64,000 nt of DNA from Paludisphaera mucosa (lineage in GTDB: Bacteria; Planctomycetota; Planctomycetia; Isosphaerales; Isosphaeraceae), in assembly GCF_029589435.1 (NCBI RefSeq), contig NZ_JARRAG010000001.1:672808-736807 (forward strand), written 5' to 3'. Positions within the stretch are counted from its first letter, which is position 1; every line of letters begins with the position of its first letter. The notes beneath the pieces are model-generated. The model saw nothing but the letters and a program-made list of their open reading frames with translations. It did no database searches and was not told the DNA's origin. The position numbers and the translations under genes were made by a program. This document shows, piece by piece, positions 8,373 through 16,253 of this stretch.

Positions 8373-8797
8373 GGCAGCACTCCTTCCGTCGGATGCTCCA
8401 ACCACCTTGCGGAGTCGGCCGATTGGGCCTGCGTCCAGGTCGCGGCGGGGAGATAGCGGAGGTCGTTGAGTTGCGTCGAGAAGTCCGTGAGCCTCGTCCA
8501 GTGCAATGGGACCGGGTGGGGATCGGGCAACGCGTACAACGCCGTCGACAAGCCGCTGAAAACGAGCAAGGCCTCCAGGTCGGGGATCTCCAGCTTCTTG
8601 AGCGGATTCTGGACGTCCAATCGCAGGCAGATCCGATACTTGAGGTAGATCTCCAGGGCGTAGATCCGGTAGGCGATCGCCGTCCCGTGGCGTCCGCCGG
8701 AGTCGAGGGCCGCGGCGTCGTCCAGACGATCGCGCCAGGCGGCGTCGAGGTCGGCGCGCGTGATCGCCGTATTGAACTTAGCAAACTCGCCGGCCAT
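8351..8797 (-). CDS. HEPN-like hypothetical protein inserted in the gat operon
   Basis: This is a 148-residue helical protein. The segment TAIAYRIYALEIYLKYRICLRL resembles the second helix of HEPN-fold proteins (ALExYLKxxI pattern, shown by residues YALEIYLK), followed by IPDLEALLVFSGLS where many relatives have an HDLxxLL motif. The histidine is proline here, so an RNase-type active site (RxxxxH) is not evident. HEPN proteins often act in toxin-antitoxin, defence or RNA-processing contexts, but no function is claimed. The ATG overlaps the gatA stop (TGATG), indicating translational coupling to gatA. The next gene overlaps its 3-prime end by 22 nt, so the two behave as a pair. Confidence 0.72.
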   Translation of the reverse strand: MAGEFAKFNTAITRADLDAAWRDRLDDAAALDSGGRHGTAIAYRIYALEIYLKYRICLRLDVQNPLKKLEIPDLEALLVFSGLSTALYALPDPHPVPLHWTRLTDFSTQLNDLRYLPAATWTQAQSADSARWLEHPTEGVLPWLTTQA

Positions 8798-10296
8798 CAG
8801 GACAGGCCCGGCCGCTTCCGGTGCCAGTCGGTGGCGCGTTCGAAGACGCGGGCGGTGCGGAGCAGGTTCTCCTCGGCGAAGGCGGGCGCCAGGAGCTGCA
8901 GGCCGATCGGCAGGCCCGACCTCGTGAGGCCGCAGGGGACGCTCAGGCCGGGGATGCCGGCGAGGTTCGCGGTGATCGTGTAGATGTCCGAGAGGTACAT
9001 CGCCAGCGGGTCGGCCGTGCGCTCGCCCAGCTTGAAGGCCGGCGAGGGGGACGTGGGGCCCAGGATCACGTCCACGTCCTTGAAGGCCGCGTCGAAATCG
9101 TTGCGGATCAGGCGGCGGACCTTGAGCGCCTGGTTGTAGTACTGGTCGGCGTAGCCGGCCGAGAGGGCGAACGTCCCCAGCATGATCCGCCGCTTGACCT
9201 CGGCGCCGAAGCCCTCGGCGCGGCTGGCCATCATCATGCGGACGAGGGGGTGCAGGTCCTCCTCGCCGGGGTGCTTCGGCGACCAGTCCTCGGCGCGGTG
9301 GCCGAAGATGGTGCCGTCGTAGCGGGCGAGGTTGCTGGAGCACTCGGCGGGGGCCACGATGTAATAGGCCGGCACGCCGTACTTCGAGTTCGGCAGCGAG
9401 ACCTCCTTGAGGGTCGCGCCGGCCTGCTCGTAGACCCGCATCGCCTCGCGGACGGCCGACTCGACCTCGGGGTCGAGGCCCTCGCCGAAGAACTCGCGGG
9501 CGACGCCGATGCGGAGCGACCTCGGCTTCTCGTCGAGCGTGGCCGAGTAGTCGGGCACCGGCTGGTCGACGCTCGTGGCGTCGCGTTCGTCGCGGCCGGA
9601 GATGACCTTGAGCAGCAGCGCGGCGTCGGCCAGGTCGTGGGTGAAGGGGCCGATCTGGTCGAGCGAGCTGGCGAAGGCGATCAGGCCGTAGCGGCTGACG
9701 CGGCCGTAGGTCGGCTTGATCCCGACGACGCCGCAGACGGCGGCCGGCTGGCGGATCGAGCCGCCGGTGTCGCTGCCCAGGGACAGCGGCGCCAGGTCGG
9801 CGGCCACGGCGGCGGCCGAGCCGCCCGACGAGCCGCCGGGCACGCGGGCCTCGTCCCAGGGGTTGAGTGTCGGCCCGTAGGCGCTGTTCTCGGTCGACGA
9901 GCCCATGGCGAACTCGTCCATGTTGGTCTTGCCGAAGAGGATCGCGCCGGCCTGGCGGAGCTTGACGATCACGGTGGCGTCGTAGGGGGGCCGGAAATCC
10001 TTGAGCATCCGGCTGCCGCAGGTGGTCGGCTCCTTCTCGACGCAGAGGACGTCCTTGATCGCCACCGGCACGCCCGCGAGCGGGCCGACGGCCTCGCCGG
10101 CCTTGCGTTTGGCGTCGACCGCACGGGCCTGGTCGAGGACGTTCTCGGGGTCGAGGTGGACGAAGACGTTGAGCCGCTTCAGGGCGTCGGCCCGGTCGAG
10201 ATACCCCCGGACGAGTTCCTCGCTGGTGACTTCCCCGGCGTTGAGCATCGCGAGCAGGGCCGTGGCGGTGGCGTCTTTGAGCAGGTCGGCGTTCAT
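8797..10296 (-). CDS. gatA: Asp-tRNA(Asn)/Glu-tRNA(Gln) amidotransferase subunit A
   Basis: This is a full-length 499-residue amidase-signature protein. The catalytic Ser-cisSer-Lys set is visible as K in [10 protein letters not shown], the [15 protein letters not shown] stretch, and the nucleophile serine in [17 protein letters not shown]. GatA releases ammonia from glutamine or asparagine for GatB. It starts 45 nt after gatC and its stop overlaps the start of the HEPN-like gene by one base. The protein is conventional in length and motif content, so the interruption that follows it has not damaged it. Confidence 0.97.
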   Translation of the reverse strand: MNADLLKDATATALLAMLNAGEVTSEELVRGYLDRADALKRLNVFVHLDPENVLDQARAVDAKRKAGEAVGPLAGVPVAIKDVLCVEKEPTTCGSRMLKDFRPPYDATVIVKLRQAGAILFGKTNMDEFAMGSSTENSAYGPTLNPWDEARVPGGSSGGSAAAVAADLAPLSLGSDTGGSIRQPAAVCGVVGIKPTYGRVSRYGLIAFASSLDQIGPFTHDLADAALLLKVISGRDERDATSVDQPVPDYSATLDEKPRSLRIGVAREFFGEGLDPEVESAVREAMRVYEQAGATLKEVSLPNSKYGVPAYYIVAPAECSSNLARYDGTIFGHRAEDWSPKHPGEEDLHPLVRMMMASRAEGFGAEVKRRIMLGTFALSAGYADQYYNQALKVRRLIRNDFDAAFKDVDVILGPTSPSPAFKLGERTADPLAMYLSDIYTITANLAGIPGLSVPCGLTRSGLPIGLQLLAPAFAEENLLRTARVFERATDWHRKRPGLS

Positions 10297-10341
10297 GGGG
10301 GCGGGATCTCGGCTCGTGCGTGCGTTCGTTCGGGCGACCGG

Positions 10342-10629
10342 TCAGTCGAGGACGGCGGGGACGAGGAAGCTCTCGGAGTTCCGCTTGGGGGCGTTGGCGA
10401 GCGCCGCCTCGCGGGGCAGGGCGGGGCCGCGGACGTCGTCGCGGAAGACGTTGCGGACCTCGACGCCGTGGGCCAGGGGCTCGACGTCCGACGTGTCCGG
10501 CTCCTGGAGCTGGGCCACGTAGTCGACGATCGCGTTGAGCTGGCCGGTGAACGTCTGCAGCTCGTCCGGGCTCAGGCGGAGGCGCGCCAGCACGGCGACT
10601 TTGGCCACGTCTTCGGTCGACAGCGACAT
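10342..10629 (-). CDS. gatC: Asp-tRNA(Asn)/Glu-tRNA(Gln) amidotransferase subunit C
   Basis: The 95-residue product begins MSLSTEDVAKVAVLARLRLS and continues with QLNAIVDYVAQLQEPDTSDVEP and VFRDDV, the standard GatC pattern. GatC stabilises the GatA-GatB interface. ATG at 10629 is chosen because GAAGGAGAG lies just upstream and the family starts here; an upstream in-frame extension to 10725 is rejected. It is the first gene of the minus-strand gat operon, with a candidate promoter at 10697-10725. Confidence 0.95.
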   Translation of the reverse strand: MSLSTEDVAKVAVLARLRLSPDELQTFTGQLNAIVDYVAQLQEPDTSDVEPLAHGVEVRNVFRDDVRGPALPREAALANAPKRNSESFLVPAVLD

Positions 10630-10696
10630 CGTCCGGCTCTCTCCTTCGGGACTCGCAACCTCGCGTCCTGGCCGCCCGCGGCCGGCGCACCGGGCC

Positions 10697-10725
10697 AGTC
10701 TGACAGAATCGGCCCCGACCTTCAA
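10697..10725 (-). promoter_or_regulatory. Candidate promoter of the gatC operon
   Basis: Reading on the minus strand, TTGAAG (10725-10720) and CAGACT (10702-10697) are separated by 17 nt. Four of six and three of six positions match the sigma-70 consensus. The -10 ends about 67 nt before the gatC ATG. It is the best-spaced pair in the divergent gap but not a strong match. Confidence 0.35.
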
Positions 10726-10926
10726 GACGCGCGACGGCCCGCCCCGGTTCGGCCGCGCGGCGGGCCGGCGTCGGGGCCGAGGGGCGTCGTCTGCATCTTA
10801 GTCGTCTGGTGCCTGAGATCCCGGATCCGCATAATAAACCATTCGAAAGGGGGCGCCGAACCGTTCGTTCTCGCGAGGGGTGGGGCCAGGAAACCTACGC
10901 GGCCTACAGCGGGAAGGAGCTGCGCC

Positions 10927-12792
10927 ATGCACGACGTCGACCTCATCGTGACGCTGACCGGGGGACTGGCCGCCGCGCTCGTCCTGGGCTACATCACCTT
11001 CAAGCTAAGGCTCTCGCCGATCGTCGGCTACCTGCTGGCGGGGATCGCGGTGGGACCGACCACGCCGGGCTTCACGGCCGACCAGAACCTGGCGAATCAG
11101 CTCGCCGAGGTCGGCGTGATCCTGCTGATGTTCGGCGTCGGGCTCCAGTTCCACCTCAAGGAACTGCTCGCGGTCAAGCGCGTGGCGCTCCCGGGGGCGT
11201 TGTGCCAGTTCCTGGCGGCGACGCTCGTGGGGACGGTGATCGGGCTCGTGCACGGCTGGGACTGGCAGACCGGGCTGGTCTTCGGCCTTGCGATCGCCGT
11301 GGCGAGCACCGTGGTCGCGGTGCGGGTGCTGTCGGACAACGGCGACCTGCACACCCAGACCGGCCACATCGCGGTGGGCTGGCTGGTCGTCGAGGACCTG
11401 CTCACGGTCCTGGTCCTGGTCATGCTCCCCGTGGTCTTCGGGCCCGGCGAGAAGTCGCTGGGCGTGGTGGCGACGGCCGTCGGCCTGGCGGTGGTCAAGG
11501 TCGCCGTCATGGTGGCCTTGACGTTCGTCGTCGGCGAACGGGTCATCCCCTGGGTATTGGACAGGGCCGCGGGGACCCGCTCGAGGGAGTTGTTCACGCT
11601 GACGGTGCTGGTCGTGGCGCTGGGCATCGCCGTCACGGCCGCCAAGCTGTTCGACGTCTCGATGGCGCTGGGGGCGTTCCTCGCCGGCATGGTGGTGGGT
11701 CGGTCGCAGTTCAGCCTGCGGGCGGCGACCGAGGCCCTGCCGATGCGCGACGCCTTCGCGGTCATCTTCTTCGTCTCGGTCGGGATGCTGTTCCACCCCC
11801 GGTCGCTGCTGCATTCCCCGGGCCTGATCGGCGCGACCCTCTTCGTCATCCTGGTGGTCAACCCGCTGGCGGCGGGGACGATGGTCAAGCTGCTCGGCTA
11901 CCCGCTGCGCGCGGCGGTCTCGGTGGGCGTCGCGCTGGCGCAGATCGGCGAGTTCTCGTTCATCCTGGCGTCGGCGGGCCGGTCGCTGAAGCTCCTGGAC
12001 GACGAGGCGTCGAACGTCCTGATCGCCGCGTCGATCATCACGATCACGCTCAACCCGGTCCTGTACCGCCTGATCGGCCCCATCGAGACGTGGCTCAAGC
12101 GCTACTTCAAGGACCCGCTCCCGGTCGAGAACCGCGTGAAGCACGATTTGGAGGAGCCCGAGGAGACGGGCCGGCATCGCGTCGTCGTGATCGGCTACGG
12201 CCCCGTGGGCAAGACGCTCACTCGACTTCTCCGCGACAACCGGATCGACCCGGTCGTCATCGAGCTGAACATGGACACCGTCCGCCGCCTGGAGGGCGAG
12301 GGGGTGCGAGCCCTCTACGGCGACGCCATGCATCGCGAGGTCCTGGAGCACGCCGGGGCCGACAAGGCCGTCGGCCTGATCCTCAGCAGCTCGACGATGA
12401 GCGGCGGCAAGGAGACGATCCGGCTGGCCCGCGAGATCAACCCGGACGTCTTCATCCTCGCCCGCACCACCTATCTGCGCGAGGTCTGCGAGATGCGCGG
12501 GGCGGGGGCCGACAGCGTCTTCTCGGGCGAGGGCGAGGTCGCCCTGGCGATGACCGAATCGCTCCTCAACCGCCTCGGCGCCACCCCCGACCAGATCGAC
12601 CGCGAGCGGGCGCGCGTCCACGCCGAGTTCTCCGCCATGACCCGGCCGGCCGACGAGCCCGTCCCTGGCACGCCGCCGTCCTCCGAGCGGGCCGATGGCG
12701 AGGCGAGCGTCGCCGCCAAGGAGCGTCCTCAGCCCGTCCCGGGCCCTCCCGAGTTGTCGTCCGCGCGGCGGGAAAACCCCCTCGGCGAATGA
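10927..12792 (+). CDS. Kef-type cation:proton antiporter (CPA2) with TrkA-N domain
   Basis: The 621-residue protein has about 12 membrane helices across residues 1-390 (Na+/H+ exchanger fold; motifs LSPIVGYLLAGIAVGP, LLMFGVGLQFHL and FDVSMALGAFLAGMVV). A soluble RCK/TrkA-N domain follows from about 415, with the nucleotide-binding motif HRVVVIGYGPVGKTLTRLL. The C-terminal tail is proline- and charge-rich. This resembles YbaL/KefB proteins, which exchange K+ or Na+ for protons under nucleotide or redox control; which ion is moved cannot be told. AAGGAG precedes the ATG at 10927. The stop codon lies in the loop of a strong hairpin (12777-12805). Confidence 0.9.
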   Translation: MHDVDLIVTLTGGLAAALVLGYITFKLRLSPIVGYLLAGIAVGPTTPGFTADQNLANQLAEVGVILLMFGVGLQFHLKELLAVKRVALPGALCQFLAATLVGTVIGLVHGWDWQTGLVFGLAIAVASTVVAVRVLSDNGDLHTQTGHIAVGWLVVEDLLTVLVLVMLPVVFGPGEKSLGVVATAVGLAVVKVAVMVALTFVVGERVIPWVLDRAAGTRSRELFTLTVLVVALGIAVTAAKLFDVSMALGAFLAGMVVGRSQFSLRAATEALPMRDAFAVIFFVSVGMLFHPRSLLHSPGLIGATLFVILVVNPLAAGTMVKLLGYPLRAAVSVGVALAQIGEFSFILASAGRSLKLLDDEASNVLIAASIITITLNPVLYRLIGPIETWLKRYFKDPLPVENRVKHDLEEPEETGRHRVVVIGYGPVGKTLTRLLRDNRIDPVVIELNMDTVRRLEGEGVRALYGDAMHREVLEHAGADKAVGLILSSSTMSGGKETIRLAREINPDVFILARTTYLREVCEMRGAGADSVFSGEGEVALAMTESLLNRLGATPDQIDRERARVHAEFSAMTRPADEPVPGTPPSSERADGEASVAAKERPQPVPGPPELSSARRENPLGE

Positions 12793-12805
12793 ATCGCCGA
12801 GGGGG
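12777..12805 (+). terminator. Hairpin terminator overlapping the antiporter stop codon
   Basis: CCCCCTCGGCGA (12777-12788) and TCGCCGAGGGGG (12794-12805) form a perfect 12-bp stem with a 5-nt loop that contains most of the TGA stop at 12790-12792. Only a weak T tract (TTTC) follows. It lies between convergent genes and could also stop the minus-strand gene ending at 12837. Confidence 0.65.
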
Positions 12806-12836
12806 CCTGCTTTCGCGTCATTCGTGAGCCGGACGA

Positions 12837-13589
12837 TCAGGGCTGGGGGCGGGGCGCCTCCTCGGCCCCGGATTCGGCGGGGGGCTCGCCGACGGGCTCG
12901 GACGGGCCCGCCGCGGCCCCGTCGTCAGGCCGCTCCACCGGAACGTGGGGAGGCTGCGGCGGGCCGCCGGCGTCGGCCTTGACCGTCCGTCCCGCCTCCC
13001 CGGGGGGCGCGAGCCCGCCCCCCGTCCCCTCGCCGGGCTCGGCGTGGGGAGGTCTGGGCTCCGGGGCCCGCGGGGGCTCGACCGGGTTGAGCTTCTCCCA
13101 GATCAGCATCGCGTAGGCCAGGCCGAGCACCGCCGCCGGGAGCGGCATGAGCGCGGCCTCGCGGTGGATGTCGCACACGTAGACGCTGAAGTACAGCTGG
13201 GTCAGCACCACGTAGGAGCCCGCCTGGGCGAGGTGCGCCAGGTGATGGACGGCCCGGCGCCTCGCGCGCCCCGACTGCTCTCGGCTTCGCTGCGGAACCG
13301 GGGCGGACGACGGCGATTCGTCGTCATCCTCAAGGCGTGCGACGTAGATCATCGCCGCGACGACGATCAGGATGCAGGCCAGTTGCAGGTCGATCAGGGC
13401 GGAGGCGACCCCCTCCGCCGACTCGGCGAGGAACGTAGCGTCGCCTTCGAGGACGCCGGTCGTCGGGGGCTGGCCGTCGACGGCCAGGCCCACCAGCATG
13501 GGGAGGGCGTACAGCCCCAAAATCAGCTCGGCCCGCAGGGCCCGGCGGGCCAGTTTCACGGCCCGCTCTCTCGCAGGTCTCGATCTCAT
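12837..13589 (-). CDS. Hypothetical membrane protein with proline-rich C-terminal tail
   Basis: The family of this 250-residue protein is not recognised. It shows four likely membrane helices: LILGLYALPMLVGLAV, ALIDLQLACILIVVAAMIYVA, a helix around AGSYVVLTQLYFSVYV, and LPAAVLGLAYAMLIWEKL. A cytoplasmic loop rich in Arg and Ser lies between helices 2 and 3. The last 75 residues are a low-complexity Pro/Gly/Glu tail without structure. ATG at 13589 is chosen because GGAG lies 7 nt upstream; the longer open frame above it is not needed. It is transcribed alone, convergent with the antiporter. Confidence 0.7.
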   Translation of the reverse strand: MRSRPARERAVKLARRALRAELILGLYALPMLVGLAVDGQPPTTGVLEGDATFLAESAEGVASALIDLQLACILIVVAAMIYVARLEDDDESPSSAPVPQRSREQSGRARRRAVHHLAHLAQAGSYVVLTQLYFSVYVCDIHREAALMPLPAAVLGLAYAMLIWEKLNPVEPPRAPEPRPPHAEPGEGTGGGLAPPGEAGRTVKADAGGPPQPPHVPVERPDDGAAAGPSEPVGEPPAESGAEEAPRPQP

Positions 13590-14256
13590 GACGAGGCTCC
13601 GATGAAGTGGAGTTGGGAAGAAAAGGCGGACCCGCCGCCCTCGCGAACGCGCCGCGACGACGGATGGCCTGGGCCGCGCGGAGACGGCCCGAATCGACAT
13701 GCAAGAAATTGGATATGATCGTCCGTCGCCTGGAGGGAGGGGCGACGGCGGGCGGTCGGAATGCGGGAGGTAAAAGCAAGGGGCGTGCCAAGCTGCTGAA
13801 TCAAAAAGTGTTATAATATCAATTAAATCACGTGTTGCGACCGCGGTGCGCGTTTCGCCCGCGGCGATGTCGTTTCGACATTTCTCGGCGGTCGGATCGG
13901 CGAAGACGTGAAAACCCGGGGGGCGACTCCGCGGTTTCGACCGAATCTCAGGCGAGCGCCGCCGACGACGTCGTGCAATTGTTGGATAATTGCCGGCGCG
14001 GCCCCTCGCAGGCTCGTCCCGGCGCGGCCTGGTGGGCGTCCAAAAGTTCGCCAGCCTTGCTCAAGATGACGGCAGTCGGCCGAGGCGAGAATGGAAAACT
14101 TGAAAAGAATGCTGAGATTGGGAAAATTGGGCGCTCGGTCGTCTTCGGTCCGGCACCAGGAGTTCCGACGTTTTGCAAACTTGGTCCCGACCGCCCGTCA
14201 ATCCGACGCCCGAATGATCAATGCGTAGGCACGGTGGCGTGTCCGAGGAGCCGATG
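13590..14256. other. Non-coding gap between a divergent membrane protein gene and the Lrp-like gene
   Basis: No convincing gene is seen in these 667 bases; the open frames here lack coding character and ribosome sites. The stretch 13800-13830 is conspicuously AT-rich for this genome and contains TATAAT at 13812-13817 without a matching -35. A small inverted repeat (CAATT/AATTG around 13977-13993) is also present. A further weak pair, TTGAAA (14100-14105) with AAAATT 17 nt later, points toward the Lrp-like gene. Promoters for both flanking genes must lie here, and a small RNA cannot be excluded. Confidence 0.4.
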
Positions 14257-14814
14257 ATGTCCAATCTCAGCGATCGGTTGCTGAAGTACATCCGTCAGAA
14301 CCCTGGGAAGCTGAGGGCGGCGATCAAGAAGAAGTTCTACGCCGAGGAGCCTCATCCGCATCCCAACACGACGGCCGCGAATCTCAAGGCGTTGATCGGC
14401 GAAGGGCTCGTGGTCGAGGGCTTCTTCGTGACCGACGCCTGGAAGAAGTCGAAGCTCAAGACGTACATCCTCATCACGACCGATTTCCGGGGCAAGAAGG
14501 TCCGGGGCGACTGGGCCGTCTCCGCCGAAGGCCCGGAGGGCGTGCTCACCTATCAGCAGATTCTGGTGCGCGACATCCAGAAGGCTCTCCGTTCGGGTCC
14601 CTATCGCGAGCATCTCTTCCTCGAAAGCGTCGAGATCGTCCTCGGCGCCGAATTCGACATCATCATCGTCGTCATGGCCGACGACGTTTATCCGATCGGC
14701 GACTTCGTGACCGGATTCTTGCGCACCCAACGCGACGTCGTGAACACCAAGACCATCACGGTCTGGCCCTCGAAGTCGAACCCGCCGGCGCCGGCGCCCG
14801 ACTTCCAGGCTTGA
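14257..14814 (+). CDS. Lrp/AsnC-like protein with N-terminal winged helix
   Basis: In this 185-residue protein, residues 1-60 look like a small winged helix (SDRLLKYIRQNPGKLRAAI and then ANLKALIGEGLVVEGFF). The C-terminal half (VEIVLGAEFDIIIVVMADD, VTGFLRTQRDVVNTKTITVW) has the beta-alpha-beta-beta-alpha-beta pattern of the Lrp/AsnC RAM effector domain, including the GxxD-like turn. It therefore probably senses a small molecule and may bind DNA, although the N-terminal domain is not a textbook AsnC helix-turn-helix. ATG at 14257 is favoured over 14254 because GAGGAG then lies 6 nt upstream. The gene looks less GC-rich than its neighbours. Confidence 0.75.
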   Translation: MSNLSDRLLKYIRQNPGKLRAAIKKKFYAEEPHPHPNTTAANLKALIGEGLVVEGFFVTDAWKKSKLKTYILITTDFRGKKVRGDWAVSAEGPEGVLTYQQILVRDIQKALRSGPYREHLFLESVEIVLGAEFDIIIVVMADDVYPIGDFVTGFLRTQRDVVNTKTITVWPSKSNPPAPAPDFQA

Positions 14815-14860
14815 TCGGACCTCGGCCGAGCCGCATGCGTCAGGGAGCATGCACCCGCGT

Positions 14861-14890
14861 TTGACGCGGGCGTGGGGCGTTTCCTATGAT
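14861..14890 (+). promoter_or_regulatory. Sigma-70-type promoter of glmU
   Basis: TTGACG (14861-14866) and TATGAT (14885-14890) are separated by 18 nt, each matching the consensus at five of six positions. The -10 lies 80 nt before the glmU ATG. The -35 overlaps a 7-bp hairpin (CCCGCGT 14854-14860, ACGCGGG 14864-14870) that could end the Lrp-like transcript. Confidence 0.7.
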
Positions 14891-14970
14891 GCGCTCGCGC
14901 GAGAGGTCGTCGAGCATCGCTCTCGGAGCGGGACGGCGTTCGGAATTCATCGAGGCCGGGGCGGGACTTC

Positions 14971-16242
14971 ATGGCGATCGAAGGGCCGGTGGCGATCATC
15001 CTGGCGGCGGGCCAGGGCAAGCGGATGAAGTCGGACCGGGCGAAGGTCCTGCACGAGGTCTGCGGGCGGCCGATGATCGGCTACGTGGTCGACGCGGCGC
15101 GGGGGGCCGGGGCGAAGACGATCGTCGTGGTCGTCGGCTACGCGGCCGAGCAGCTCTACGCGGCCCTCGAGGGCGAGCCCGACATCCGCTTCGCCGTGCA
15201 GGCCGAGCAGCTCGGCACGGGCCACGCCGTCAAGGTCTGCCGGCCCCTGCTGGAAGGGTACGAGGGGCCGATCCTGGTCCTCGTCGGCGACGAGCCCTTG
15301 CTCCGTCCCGAGCCCCTGGCCGACCTGCTCGACCGCCAGCGCCGGGAGGAGGCCGCCTGCCTGCTGGGCACGGCCGAGGTCGACGACCCGATGGGCTTCG
15401 GCCGCATCCTCCGCGACTCGGCCGGGCGGTTCCTGCGGATCGTCGAGGAGCGCGACTGCAACCCCGAGGAGAAGGCGATCCGCGAGGTCAACCCGAGCTG
15501 CTACGTCTTCGAACTCCCCGTCCTCTGGGACGCCCTCGATCAGATCGACACCAGCAACGCCCAGGGCGAATACTACCTGACCGACGCCCCCGAGCAGTTG
15601 ATGCGCATGGGCCGGAAGGTGGTGGCGACCAACGTGCTCTCGGCCGACGACATCCTGGGCGTCAACACTCGCCAGCACCTGGCGCAGGCCGGGGCGATCA
15701 TGCAGGCCCGGATCCAGGACCACTGGATGACCGAGGGGGTCTCGATCGTCGACCCCCGGAACACCTACATCGACGGCCGAGCCGTCCTCGGCCGCGACAC
15801 CGTGGTTTATCCCTTCAGCGTCATCAACGGCGCGGTGACGATCGGCGAGCGCTGCAAGGTCGGCCCGTTCGCCCACCTCCGGCCGGGCACGGAACTAGCC
15901 GACGGCGTCGAGGTCGGCGCGTTCGTCGAGATCAACCGATCGTCGCTCGACGCCGGCACGGTCGTCCGCCACCTGGCCTACCTCGGCGACGCCCGCGTGG
16001 GCGCGAACGTGAACGTCGGCTGCGGCGCGATCACCGCCAACTTCGACGGCGTCGGCAAGCACCCGACGACCATCGGCGACGACGCCCGGATCGGGTCGGG
16101 CGCCGTCCTGATCGCCCCCGTCGAGGTCGGCAAGGGGGCCGTCGTCGGCGCCGGCGCCGTCGTCACCAAGGGCCGCGACGTCGCCGCGGGCGAGACCGTC
16201 GTCGGCGTCCCGGCGCGGCCGATCGGGTCGAAGCCGCGCTGA
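14971..16242 (+). CDS. glmU: GlmU-type UDP-GlcNAc pyrophosphorylase / GlcN-1-P acetyltransferase
   Basis: Residues 1-230 of this 423-residue protein are the nucleotidyltransferase domain (IILAAGQGKRMKSDRAKVLH, EQLGTGHAV, LVGDEPLL). Residues 250-423 form a left-handed beta helix (PFSVINGAVTIGERCKVGPF, LRPG, YLGDARVGANVNVG). It would make UDP-GlcNAc for peptidoglycan and lipopolysaccharide. Compared with E. coli GlmU, the acetyltransferase residues R333, H363, Y366, N377, N386 and K392 have counterparts, but the position of K351 is N322 here. The signature GTRM..PKVLH reads GKRM..AKVLH. It is shorter than E. coli GlmU (456 residues) because the C-terminal tail is missing. A good promoter precedes it. 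Confidence 0.88.
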   Translation: MAIEGPVAIILAAGQGKRMKSDRAKVLHEVCGRPMIGYVVDAARGAGAKTIVVVVGYAAEQLYAALEGEPDIRFAVQAEQLGTGHAVKVCRPLLEGYEGPILVLVGDEPLLRPEPLADLLDRQRREEAACLLGTAEVDDPMGFGRILRDSAGRFLRIVEERDCNPEEKAIREVNPSCYVFELPVLWDALDQIDTSNAQGEYYLTDAPEQLMRMGRKVVATNVLSADDILGVNTRQHLAQAGAIMQARIQDHWMTEGVSIVDPRNTYIDGRAVLGRDTVVYPFSVINGAVTIGERCKVGPFAHLRPGTELADGVEVGAFVEINRSSLDAGTVVRHLAYLGDARVGANVNVGCGAITANFDGVGKHPTTIGDDARIGSGAVLIAPVEVGKGAVVGAGAVVTKGRDVAAGETVVGVPARPIGSKPR

Positions 16243-16253
16243 GCGAGGGCCGC

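Noticed and set aside
8821-10926. Long open frame on the plus strand opposite gatA and gatC, running into the antiporter gene
   Set aside because: It is the antisense shadow of gatA/gatC; high GC removes stop codons. The antiporter itself starts at the ATG at 10927, which has a proper ribosome site.
13812-13817. Perfect TATAAT
   Set aside because: No acceptable -35 hexamer at 16-18 nt on the plus strand (CAAGCT at the place), and no gene starts nearby downstream on that strand until 14257. Kept only as a note in the gap entry.
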